A stretch of 64,000 nt of DNA from Owenia fusiformis. Taxonomy: Eukaryota > Annelida > Polychaeta > Sabellida > Oweniidae. The notes under the pieces were generated by a model that made no database searches, had not been told where the DNA came from, and saw nothing but the letters and a program-made list of their open reading frames with translations. The translations under genes and the position numbers were made by a program. This document shows positions 46,801 to 58,134 of this stretch, one piece after another (the first letter of the stretch is position 1; every line of letters begins with the position of its first letter). Location of the stretch: the NCBI GenBank assembly GCA_903813345.2, contig CAIIXF020000009.1, forward strand, positions 34,899,759 through 34,963,758, in the 5' to 3' direction.

Positions 46801-49800
46801 TACCTGTATTGATAGTAAACAAAATACATTTACATGAAACATGAACATTTTCTGAACAATGGAAATGCTTGAATTATTACTGGGCTACTTTAAGATTCTA
46901 TGGAAGTAACAGGAAATGACAAAACAGGAAGTGACAAAACCATGATGGATTTCAAACATTTTTTGAACCAAGATATCAGAGTTCTGTTTTGACCTCAAGT
47001 CAGTTTAGTTAGTTCTATATATCATTTACATGACCCGGAACACAATGGCTATGGTCAGAAAGACCATAAACATGATGAAATAACTTTTTCAGCCCTCTGA
47101 AAATGTGACTGTAAAATAGCTGAAAGTAGAGCTTAGGAAAGGTCATTGAACAGAATCTTTTGAACTTTTCAGAAAATGTGCCTGATATATTGCTCTAAAT
47201 GACACAATATTTGAAAATTTGATATCATCGGTAGAAAAAGAAAAAAAGAAAAAACTGAATTGAAAAGCGATCTATTTTCAGTTTTATGACCACCATTTTT
47301 GTTTCAGACAATTTTCTAAAATTTCAAAGATTGTATCATTTAGAGCAATATATTGACCACATTTTCTGAAAAATTCAAAAGATTCTGTTCAGTGACCTTT
47401 CCTAAGCTCCTACTTTTAGCTATTTTTCAGTGACATTTTCAGAGGGCTGAAAAATTCATTCCATCATGTTTAGGGTCATTCTGACCATATACATTGTGAT
47501 CTTGGTCATGTAAATGATATGTGTAACTAGTTAAACTGACTGAAGGTCAAAACAGAACTCTGATATCTTGGTTAAAAAAATGTTTGAAATCCAGCATCGT
47601 TTTGTCACTTTCTGTTCTGTCATTTTCTGTTAAGTATCAAGAGACCTTAAGTTACTTTTGCCTTAGCCACATTTGATCTACGGCAACCGTCCATGGAGAA
47701 ACTCTGTTCTAAAGAATGAAGCAAATATCGCCATTTTACAAAAGGTAAACCTAGACAGACCAAGATGACCAATTCAACCAAAATCGTTTTATGAGTTAAA
47801 GAAACGAAAGCCTTTCCTGCAAAATGTATTGATCATGTCACCTAATTCACACTTTCTTTTTGCAGTTAATACGGGAGGAATGACCCGGGGTTTGGCGATA
47901 GTTAAGATTGAGAACTGAACTGTGATAGTGCAATCGATTTTTTAGATTGCACTGAGTAATACGCTTCCTCACACTGAAGAGTACATAGAACTGTATAGAT
48001 GCATTTGTCCCGTTTGTTGCGTTGTTTCTGTCATTCCCTACATTCTCCAATAGTTTTTTTGCAATTTGATAGAAAGCTTCAACAAACATACTCAGCTCTG
48101 ACCCAAGGGAAGTCATTGTCTAGTTTGGGCAATAATTTATAACTTTTCTGATTCGAACGAGTTAAATGAATTGAACGAATCTGTAAGAATGACCTTATAA
48201 TCCTAGGACCGCTTACGCCTGACTAGCCATTTTAATGTTTTTGGAGCTAAGCCTATCAGATGTTCAATCTGATGTATAATTCTGCTCATTCCTGATGCTG
48301 ATATAAAATTAGAGTGTTCGAAAACGAGAGAAAAATAGATACAGCCAGATATACAGGGTGGGCCAAAAACATCAACAATCTTTCCTCATATTCCATGTCT
48401 TTATATATTATTATAACAATTTGTTACGACACTCTTGGGTTCCCGTTTATTCTAGTATAAATGCACTTGGTCGTAGACAAGACATTTTTCCTTTATGTAA
48501 GGGTTTTAAAGAAGCCGCAATTCATATATTAAATCCTTACACGAGCTGTACAAATGTTTAAAACATCGTAAAAATGTAGATGCATTAATTGGGCAATTGG
48601 GAGCTAAAGTCAGAACGAGAAGGCGGTTGTTATAGCAACAGCGTGAATCCGATGATCCATAAACACACTGGAGATTTATTTTTTGATGTTAGTTAGCTTC
48701 AAGAGAATACATGTACTCTTACATAGTAACCCTTGACCCGAAATATTTTATCTATCCCACATCATTTGAGACTGAATGCTGAATCTTGTATGAGTACTTG
48801 TATCTACAACTATTTTTGAGGTTATGTGTATTGGCTATCAATTTCTAATTTTTTCTTCAACATGTATTGTAATGACTTCAGTATGAATGAAATGTCCCTT
48901 GGTCTTCTGGTCTTGGATTGTGATATTGGTTCTTGAATTGTGGGGAAAGGGGGTATTAGACATTGTTTCTTTTCACGTTAGATTATGGTTTTGGGGCTAT
49001 ATGGGTTTTGTATTCAGTTTGACTGGTATGCACTTAGAGTTTGCTTTTTCTTGCTAAGTTCCGTTCCAACTTTTAGTCCTTTCCCTTTGGCACTAGTGCT
49101 TATATATCTCATATTTTCAGGCTCACATTGCAATGGCTGATAGCGTAGCAGCCGGGGCGCTGACGGGAGTCAAGGAATGCAAATATCAGTTCAAATGGGA
49201 CCGCTGGAACTGCCCAGAGCACACTCTGTTTAAACGTAACGGTCCTAGAGGTAAGCATTGAGCTAGTTTATCAATCTACCAGTAGAAAGTAATTATTCTC
49301 CCTTAATTCTAGTCCCTGCAAGAACAACTACGCGATAACTACTAATGTAACTGTGCAAGGCAAAAATTGGCATATAAAACATTGCCCCGACCTAAAACAC
49401 GAGTTATCATATTAGTAACCATATTTTTCTCATGCTCAATGATACTCAATGAACCAATGAAACTAGTATTATATGTGCCATTATTCTATATACTCTGTGC
49501 AAATTTCAAGAGACTTTCTCAGAACTTAATGATCGACCTGGTACAAATGAAAACTTATTGTTCGAGCAATGTTTATCCATCAACAAATGTATTTATACTT
49601 TATAAGCATTGTTTTTTGTTTTGTACAAATACACATTGGACAATATGATCTGCTAACCATAACCCCTTTATTTGTGTGCTCTACAGCCAATAAGGAGCAT
49701 TCGTTCGTCCACGCCATCAGTTCTGCGGGTGTTATGTACATCATCACAAGAAACTGCAGTCAGGGCGACTTTGACAATTGTAACTGTGATGTGTCACGAG

Positions 49801-52187
49801 ATGGCAAATTTACCTTTCAGGAAAGTAAGTAGTACATCCGTAGATAGTCGCTACTATATTTTATCTTGATATAAAAAGACCGACTTAGGCAAGGCGTAGT
49901 AGCATCCTAAGATGTTATTCATATACGATTAGATAAAGAGATTACCCCTTTAAGTACGCATTCCATAAACATCTATATAATGATTCCACATTAATGAGGC
50001 GGAGAAAATTCTGAATATGAGTTGCGCTTTCATGAAACCACGACTGGTCAGAAACAAAATCCAAGATCACCATGTACGTTCGTCAAATAATTAAGCCATG
50101 ACCCTCATGAAGTATATCCTGACAATAAGACATTGAGCAAGTTTAATAAAAACAATTCACATCATGTACAGGGTGTCTCAAAAAAATGTACCCAAAAGTA
50201 TATCAAGAGCACAGATAAACCAATCAATATTTTCAGACATTTTTTGCATGGTCATGTAGCCAAAACATGAACATTTTCTCCCCAATACACCATTTTTATT
50301 TCAGTCTTGTCTTTTTGATGCTTTAACCCTTTATCGTATACACCACATTATAGATGTAACCTCATATTTCGATGACAGCCTGTATCCTTACTGCTACATT
50401 GTTCATCACATTTGATGATAAATCCGGTGGAATGTTTTGGATTTCTCTTTGGGTGTTGCCCTTAAGTTATTCTAGGTCTTTTTGCTTGGAATGAGAATTA
50501 AAACACTTCTTCAAATAGCCACAGAGAAAGATGTTTGATGATGACAATGGCAGAAAAACACAGATAATCAGGTCAATTCTCGGCAAATGATTCAGGAGTT
50601 ACCTTCCAGAGTTAGGCAGGCTAGCATGGAGACCAAATCATATCCAAATGAAAACACAGTGGTCTCAAATTGATACACAAACAAAAGCTACACTAGAATC
50701 CCCAGCAATGCAGTTTCTTGAACCTCTGACCTCTCTGTAAAAGGGGGCTATAAGACATTGTGAGGGCCTTCCTATTCACCATATTTGACGGCCCGTACTT
50801 TTTTCTCTGAGGCTATTTGAAGGACCATTTTGTGCTAGACCCAAGCTAAGAGACCTAGAACAACTTAAGACCAGCATCCGAACAGAAATCAAAACATTCC
50901 ACCAGATATATAAAATTAAATGTGATGAACAATGCAGTAGTAAGGATGCAGACTGTCATCGAAATATTAGGTATCATTGAATATGCGGTGTGAAAGGTAA
51001 CGGGTTAAAGTATCAAAAAGGCAAAACTGAATTAAAAACTGTGTATAGGGGAAAAAACTTTCATCTTTTATCTACAAGACCATGCCAAAAATGTCTGAAA
51101 ATATTGATTGGTTTTTCTATGGCGTTGATATACTTTTGGGTACATTTATTTGAGACACCCTATATGTATTTGTACTTCAGATGGGGTCAAGTGGAAGTGG
51201 GGAGGATGTAGTGATAATGTTATATTCGGGGAGCAAATCTCCGAACAGTTCCTAGACGCGTTGGAAACGACTAAAGATTCCAGGGCAACTGTAATAAGAC
51301 ACAACAACGCCGTTGGCAGATCGGTGAGTAAATTCAATCACGGACATTTATGGGGATGGGGATAGAGGTCCGGGATAGAGGTCCATGATTCAATCAAGTT
51401 TAGCATCTGCCCATTTTCAACTTTCTATCATGAAAAGCTATACGAAGTTGCCTATTCTAAGCGTATTATTTAAATTAGGTACACACTAGATGAAGCTCTC
51501 TTTTAGAAGCGACATCCTTGGTCCAAGGGTATTTCACTTCTTTCCGTAATTGAATAACTGAGTAATAAATTAAGTCCTTAGAATGAAGGATGAGAAACGA
51601 ATGCAAAGTACGTTTTAATAATTATTGTTCTGAATTTGATTTTGCAGGCTGTTTATAAGACGCTCATAATGAGGTGTAAATGCCAGGGCGTATCGGGAGC
51701 ATGCACCATGAAAACATGCTGGCGTCAACTATCAGAATTTCGTAAGGTCGGCGAATATTTAAAGAAGCGCTATAAGCGCTCCATAAAAGTAGAGTTCTTC
51801 GAGGGCGAACTTTCGAATGGTGCACGAACCGTACCGAAGATTGTACCCAGTAACGATATCAGTCGGGCTGATTTAGTGTACCTCGATAAATCGCCAGATT
51901 ACTGCACGTTTAATGACACTCTGGGTAATAGGGGGACGGAAGGGAGGGAATGCCGTCGACCCAAAAAGGGCGACAATCCTTTTGACAAACATGCGAAAGG
52001 GAGTTGTAGACGTTTATGCTCCGCTTGCAACCTTGCTGTTGAGAAAAAACCAGTGGAAATAAGCGAAAGATGTAACTGTAAATTTCATTGGTGCTGTGAA
52101 GTCAAGTGTGATCAATGTGTTGAAAACGTTGAAAAATTGACGTGTGTCCGGAAAGAAAAAAAAGTACGGAAGGAACCAGAGTCTTGA
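43846..52187 (+). CDS. wnt8: Wnt8 secreted signalling ligand, 359 aa, complete
   Basis: Six exons join in phase to 359 codons plus stop: 43846-43931, 44171-44213, 49121-49250, 49687-49824, 51181-51323 and 51648-52187. An in-frame TGA just before the ATG fixes the start. A hydrophobic signal segment (CIWIIISLFSYLV) is followed by WSFHMYHNFMLTGPK, the Wnt8 N-terminal pattern. Wnt8-type segments follow: KWDRWNCPE, HAISSAGVMY, RNCSQGDFDNC, WKWGGCSDNV, LYLDKSPDYC-like VYLDKSPDYC, GTEGREC and CNCKFHWCCEVKC. Ser196 in CQGVSGAC is the site lipidated by Porcupine; the usual His before GVSG is Gln here. NDT is a possible glycosylation site. Wnt8 binds Frizzled/LRP to signal through beta-catenin in posterior and ventrolateral patterning (family knowledge). 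AATAAA at 52208-52213. Confidence 0.95.
46883..47660. mobile_element. Foldback element in Wnt8 intron 2
   Basis: Two arms of about 355 bp are inverted around a short AT-rich spacer near 47235-47285. Matching pairs include GGAAATGACAAAACAGGAAG (left) with CTTTCTGTTCTGTCATTTTC (right), TATCAGAGTTCTGTTTTGAC with GTCAAAACAGAACTCTGATA, and TTTCAGCCCTCTGAAAATGT with its near complement. There is no open frame. The two arms differ by roughly 10-15 per cent by eye. Confidence 0.8.
50169..51162. mobile_element. Mariner-derived foldback element in Wnt8 intron 4
   Basis: The ends are CAGGGTGTCTCAAA and its near complement, preceded and followed by TA, the mariner target site. The outer about 370 bp at each side are inverted copies of one another. 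The right half keeps a decayed transposase tail (readable as a PYSPYLTARTFF-like and GYLKDHFVLDP-like segment around 50770-50850), close to the D-x34-D end region of mariner transposases. The left arm is an inverted copy of that tail, so the unit is a rearranged mariner, not a full element. It ends 18 bp before Wnt8 exon 5. Confidence 0.8.
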
Positions 52188-52639
52188 ATGATCCTAAAAA
52201 ACAAGGAAATAAACACACCTATTTTCAGATGTTGGCCGATCATTAGCGACCTACATTACATCATGTATACGTATGTGTATAATCACGTATTTGTACTTTT
52301 CCAAATACAGAGCATTAAACTAAGCATTACGTTACCAAACACGGGTACACGTGATATTAAATCTGTTGTGGTTCCTAGCTAATCATACCGATTCTAAGTC
52401 CATGGACTATACAGTCATGGACTTAATGTCCATGATACAGTGGAGATTTTTGTACAGATTTTTTATTTATGATAACTGTATTCAACGTAAAAATTCGATA
52501 GAACTTTTATAGCAATATATCTAACTTAAGTTTATATACCTAACAGAGCTAGCCGTTCACACGTGTTCTGTTTTGCTTGAAGGCTTCTATATTATAATAG
52601 ATCTGACGTACGCTTATTGCGCGTACTTTATCTAGTATG

Positions 52640-52827
52640 CAAGGAGGATTGGCTCCCAGAATGCAACACCGATATTCTGCAAAACAATCACCTAGCGATA
52701 GCTTTGTTGGAGAGTATCGGGTCATTCTCCATGCAGTCGTACAAATTATACAGACACGAATAGCAAATGACGCATGCGTGGAGATTAAAGAATATCGAGT
52801 TGGAACCCTGGCTTCCAATCCTCCTTG
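52640..52827. mobile_element. 188-bp MITE, CAAGGAGGATTGG ends, 9-bp TSD, copy 1
   Basis: The unit begins CAAGGAGGATTGG and ends CCAATCCTCCTTG. Imperfect pairing continues for about 36 bp to GATATTC. It is flanked by TCTAGTATG at 52631-52639 and again at 52828-52836. A second copy of the same length, in the opposite orientation, lies at 63263-63450 and has its own 9-bp duplication. Nine-base duplications point to the Mutator (MULE) or Merlin groups; no transposase is encoded. Confidence 0.93.
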
Positions 52828-52839
52828 TCTAGTATGTTA

Positions 52840-53800
52840 ATATAAAACGACACACGGCAGCCTTGGTTGCTCGACACTATTTACAAATGTATGAACTCAA
52901 GTATTTGTAAATTTCTATTAAATTTTGACAAAAAAAGTAAATGTTTTGTGATTGATTTGAATTAGTACTTTTACAATGAGTTCTTACAAGGACTGGACAT
53001 GAGACCCGCCCTTTTCCTGAAGTCAATCCAAATGAATATAGGATAGGCTGATTTATCAAGAGTGCTATAATCATAGATCACGATAACAAAGCTTGTATTC
53101 GCGAATGCAACTTTCAGCTGTCGGCTACCGGATTAACCTGTTAATTTTCATAAATCAACTCGTCATTTTGAGGTTGATAAATAGTGAACAAACCGCTAGT
53201 CGACGAACAGTGATCAGTGATTCCATTTTTATACCATGGCTAACGGTCGATTATGATGATTAATCCGTTATTTAGGTCAGTTATTGAGTTTGACTCGATA
53301 GCTTGCAGCTACCACGGCCAGGTACTATTCATATTTTAATGAGGTCAACTTAGTAGCCTTTTGCCGAAAGTTGTATCCGCGAATGCAAGCTAAAACTAAA
53401 CAGACCGATGGAACCAGTACAGTCCCAATACAAATTAAAGAACCATGTGTGGAAATTTCCGATTAAGCGACATCTTTATATGTAAATTATCCTTTTTATT
53501 GCAATACGAATTTCAGATTAATATAATAGAACATCAAGTACAAAATAGATGTGTGGAAGATACATCCTTATCATTCATTTCAACACATATGTAAGGTATT
53601 AATACCATTTAAGTAAAGGATTGTCAGTCCATAATTGAGAAACGCACAAGTACCACCTATATGCAGTCCTAAACACAGCCTAGAACGTTTAGGCTAGAGT
53701 TGTGAATAGTGAATCAAAACCATCATATGTTGAAATTGTTAAATCCTTGACTCACAGGAATTTCTGGAATCATGATAAAACGTGAGGTCATATGCCAAGC
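52840..53800. other. Intergenic stretch between the Wnt8 gene and the sulfotransferase pair
   Basis: No supported gene. The converging Wnt8 and sulfotransferase transcripts probably end at either side. A repeated GTATTCGCGAATGCAA / GTATCCGCGAATGCAAGC pair (about 53096 and 53373) suggests a small duplicated segment. Confidence 0.4.
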
Positions 53801-53807
53801 TATACGT

Positions 53808-56697
53808 CTAGTAAACGTTAGTCCGTGTAAGATTAGCCTGAAGTCCCAATACTTTTATTGTTTTGTAAAACCTCTGCTTGATAAAGTTGTAAACTTCATA
53901 ATCGTACTTTAGCAGTTCTTTAATCATTTTCTCTGTATTTTTATTTGGAAACGAAGGCTTCACGTCTGGCTCGTTTATCTTTCCTGGAAAAAATATGTTA
54001 CAAATTTAGCAAATCAGATTACTTTGATCATGCGATAGCGCCAATCCTTTACTCTATTTTAAAAATTAAATGCTACACCCCCTTCGTAAGTTTGGCAACC
54101 GTTTCAATCTTGATTTTATTCCTTAATATAATGGTTCGGATAACAAATTGGATGAATTTTCTTGACATATTAACCATCTTTCTCATTAACCTGAATTTCC
54201 GACCTCCTCAGGAACAAAATGAATTTCAACATATTGTTGATTAACTTACGTCTGCGTGATGCTCCCGTGAAATACGCTGGAATAAGTTTCTCCAGAGCTA
54301 ACAAACTGACGTGGTACTCCTCTAGTAGACCAACGAACTTGTAGTGCCTTGCAATATTAGCTTTGGCTAGTTGGACACCAATGTGGGACATCTTGTCGTC
54401 TCTAAAAGAAGAAAGGTATTGTTTTATTGATCTGAACGTATCGCATGGGTATTTGACGCAACGACATTAGTTCGTGCATCCGTATATACGGATCTATATA
54501 ATAAATACGATTTACTTACAAGCAAACATGATGCTGTCCACAAAATACACGCATGACCTCACGGAAATAGTTTCCACAAATCTGAATGTCGTTCTGCCAC
54601 TTATACAGACACTCTTCAAACGTCTAAAACAGCAAATACAAAAACAATAACCTAAATTTTAGATAACTGATTACAGTAATTATAAATATTTCAAAATGTA
54701 GGCTATAATATATTTTTGAACATATATTGAGAAACAATTCATGGATAGATGTATACGACAGAGGTATATATTGGCTGCAAATTATAGTATGGATCTTCGT
54801 ATAAGTTCATTATAAATAACTATTAATTAATAATTCTTGATCTGTAGAGTGTAATATTACATAAACCTGTGGTATTACCAGATTTTTTATTTGATCCAAA
54901 TGGTAGCAATATTTAGATCCCTTTTTGCAAGTTCTTTGCTTGTAGTAATAAAGTGAGGCGACTCTACTGTAAGGCTCACGGGCGATGTTGACGTAGTTTG
55001 GATTACTGTAGTTGTAGCTAAAATAACGAGAAACATGAATTTATTGTGAAATTCACTTTTGGACCATTTAGTAACTTTATAGTTTTAAAATTTTCAGTAG
55101 CTTTAGTTCTAAAAACCCCTGTCGATACTCGATAGGATTTCTGTTTAGAATTATTTTGCTCAATATTAGAATTAAAAATCAAGCAAATTCTTTCGAAAAT
55201 TCAAAATGGCCTCCATTTTTGTTGCAAATAGTTCACTTTTTCCCTCAACCATATGAGCCCAGTAACTACGGTACTTTTTTAAATTTCTAGGCTAATATAA
55301 ACAACTGTATAAAAATTACCTGTTGAAATTAAGAAAGTAAACGTCGTGATATTTTACAACACGCGTTTCCTTAGATAAACTGTATAACTTGTCTATGTAT
55401 TGCACGGTCTGAAATCATAGAAATACAAAATATTAAATGGTATGTTGCTATCACGTAAGACCATCATTTTGAAAGCTCATCCTAAATTAACCGCATCTTA
55501 GTTTGCATTAATGATATTTTACAGTGTTTAAAGTCTTGGGCAAATAGCAAAGATCGAAAATATCCTCACTTTGTTACCAATACGACAAGGTCCAAATAAA
55601 GGTATTGTGTTGTATAGAAGAGCAATATTAAAAATATTTGATTGTAATTTAGAATGAGAATCAAGCTTAAAAGCTTTTAGGTTATTCTCGCGTTGCACTT
55701 GGTAAACTTTCATCAACAGGAATTAGTTAAGTATGTACGTCCACGGAATCACATAACCTAGTCTTAATTCAAGAATGTGGACTACCCCCCCCCCCCCCCC
55801 TGTCTACTTCAGCAACATTAGGACTTGTAGCTTGACAGCACAAAAGTACATAGCCTAAATGCTTCCTCAAGCAGCATATGGACTTGTAGAGCAAAACGTT
55901 TCAAATTTGAGAGCAAACTTAGGACATGCATTATGCATCCCTCTTATACATTTACATTTTCACACTTGCCTTGTTATGGTTTCCTATAAGTTTCACACCC
56001 CTGCCTTCCTGATAGATAAATTTAAATCCATTCGACTCCGACAAACTTCGAAGATTTTTATTAAAACTTATCGAGCCACATTTTGGGAGACCATTGTAGA
56101 AAATAATGTTAGAGTCCGGGATGGACGGCTCGGGTTGAGCGACGAGTTCCTCGAAGAGGATTCTGGACGATATCAGCATATCTTCCTCTAAAATAAAAAG
56201 ACGAGTGATATAACATACTAAAAAACTTTCCTAAGCTTTCAAATTCATTGTTTGATATGTCTATTACTGTCTATTCTGTCAATGTCTATTCGTGGATCTT
56301 CAGCTTATACGTAAATGTTCATACACACCGTGATACAATGTTTTGGGCGATGGATGATTCAGAAATATTTACGTTGATATCTATTGTTTGCCGGTTGATC
56401 TTCTGGTGATTATTCTTCGACCACTGAAAACTTTGCCAAATCGTTTGAAACAAGAATAATATGTGATAACTGAAAGATGAGATTGCTAGGCATGTTCTGA
56501 TAGTGTATGTTAAAATATTAACACCTGTAAGGTATAGTAGAGTTTTAGAATCAAACAATGGATGAATCAAATCCTAACACAATCTTACCATTTGATCCTA
56601 GAGAAACATTGGAGTTGTTCATCAGTTGATAAATGATCAAAATCATCAATATCATGCAACATATCCAGATAATAAAATTGCGGACGTGACATCTCAT
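53808..56697 (-). CDS. Uronyl/heparan sulfate 2-O-sulfotransferase-like, copy 1, 328 aa
   Basis: Seven minus-strand exons join in phase: 56697-56589, 56187-55970, 55408-55320, 55017-54879, 54623-54520, 54401-54250 and 53983-53808. The product is a type II membrane protein: a short basic N-terminus, one anchor (FIIWICCMILMILIIYQL), then a lumenal sulfotransferase domain. The 5'-phosphosulfate loop is YNGLPKCGS (P71-S75). The 3'-phosphate site is NIAREPYSRVASLYYY (149-164). KYHDVYFLNF holds a candidate catalytic His. VGLLEEYHVSLLALEKLIPA fits the family's VGVLEE-x5-L-x2-LE pattern. Enzymes of this family transfer sulfate from PAPS to uronic acid C2 in heparan or chondroitin chains in the Golgi. 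Which one applies here is unclear. Intron 2 uses a GC donor. Confidence 0.85.
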
Positions 56698-56699
56698 TC

Positions 56700-58130
56700 T
56701 GAATGAAACGGTAAACTCCTATGTTAAATTCCAGCACTACTCCAGCCTGAACTCCTATTTCCATGTATTACTCATGTTATTCCAGTGGCTTTGCCGATTT
56801 TGTTTGCTTTCCATTTGATATAATACAATGAGTACATAAAGCTGCTGGCATATTTGATTAATGTACCGATACTCCTAAAATATTTATAATTTCAACTGTA
56901 ATACCAGATTAGTTACCCGAATATTACCAAATACATGAACAGAACTTCTTCTATGTATATCTTCTACAAACTAGAATAAGACCAGTGGACAAAAATGTTT
57001 GACAAATAAGCACCGGGATTTGGACGGTTGCAGTAACTACTGTGTGGAGTTGCTTCAATCAAGAGTTTATAAGTAGTTTTTAAACCACCCTTTCAGCCAA
57101 TCCGTTTGATTGCGCATATCTGAGGTTCAGCCGTGATGGAAGTCGTACACCTTTGGTACGATTCATCAATATCAGTCTACAAATATCCCAGGATGGATAG
57201 CAAGTTTTGAAGCAGCTCTTGAACCAGTTACTTGGGGCTCAGGCGAAGTCTAGTTACATATTAGAAACAAGTCTCGTCGAGATCAGTGAGTGGAATACTG
57301 TATGCAAAGAATGAATTCAAAGCCGAGATCCTCCCTTGTAAAGGTTGAGTTTAATTCTACCATTTTTCAACAAATTATGTCGTGTGGTCTTGAAATGCAT
57401 TAAAATACTACATTGGCATCAAACATTTGGTCTCGCGCTTCGTTATCCCTATGGTAACAAAATACATAAATTTTCCGGAGCGAAATCTTAGTAATCAATT
57501 ACAAACAATGTCAATTCAAAGCTGAATTTTCATATGCAATGTGAAAATTAAATTAAATTGATTTGTAGTTTTTACAATTGACGATAAACATGTACAGTAG
57601 ATTAGAGGGAATCCAGCACATGCCTTAGAGTATGAACTTTCATATGGTTCTATTTCTGAGATGGTTGGATAAAGCATGAATGAGATATTTGCCAAGGGAG
57701 AATTTTTCGTGTCCACCCATCGAAACAAACATAACTAAAGATGAGAACTCATAAAAGATCAAAGAACCACATGATCCTATTTGCGATCAATAATTTATAG
57801 ACTTTATATGTTTTAGCTCCAACAAATATAGTTGTATTTCAGGTGGATTTATTTAGTTTAGATTTGGTTTTGATTAGAAAAACATTTCATGGACATTTTT
57901 CAACGAACAGGATATGTCATTCATCCATCGACCTTAACATCCATATTCTTTTCTTCCTTCTTTCCTTCTCATGACGAACATTGCGCGCAAACCACACTTG
58001 TGTACATCAGGACATACTAGAATGGCTCCATTTGTCATGGGGACGGTGTAAATTAGCCATCACCATCGAGACGTTGTCATGTGGACGGTGTAAATTAGCC
58101 ATCACTATCGAGAGGTTGTTACATAATGTA
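56700..58130. other. Intergenic stretch between the sulfotransferase paralogues
   Basis: About 1.4 kb separates the 5' end of copy 1 from the 3' end of copy 2. It should hold the copy 1 promoter. A 42-bp tandem duplication lies at 58035-58118 (GACGGTGTAAATTAGCCATC in both units). No other feature is supported. Confidence 0.45.
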
Positions 58131-58134
58131 TCCA

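Noticed and set aside
52549-52840. Open frames recurring at 63151-63451 that look like a conserved small protein
   Set aside because: Both come from the 188-bp MITE copies, are open on both strands, and stop matching at the target-site duplications.
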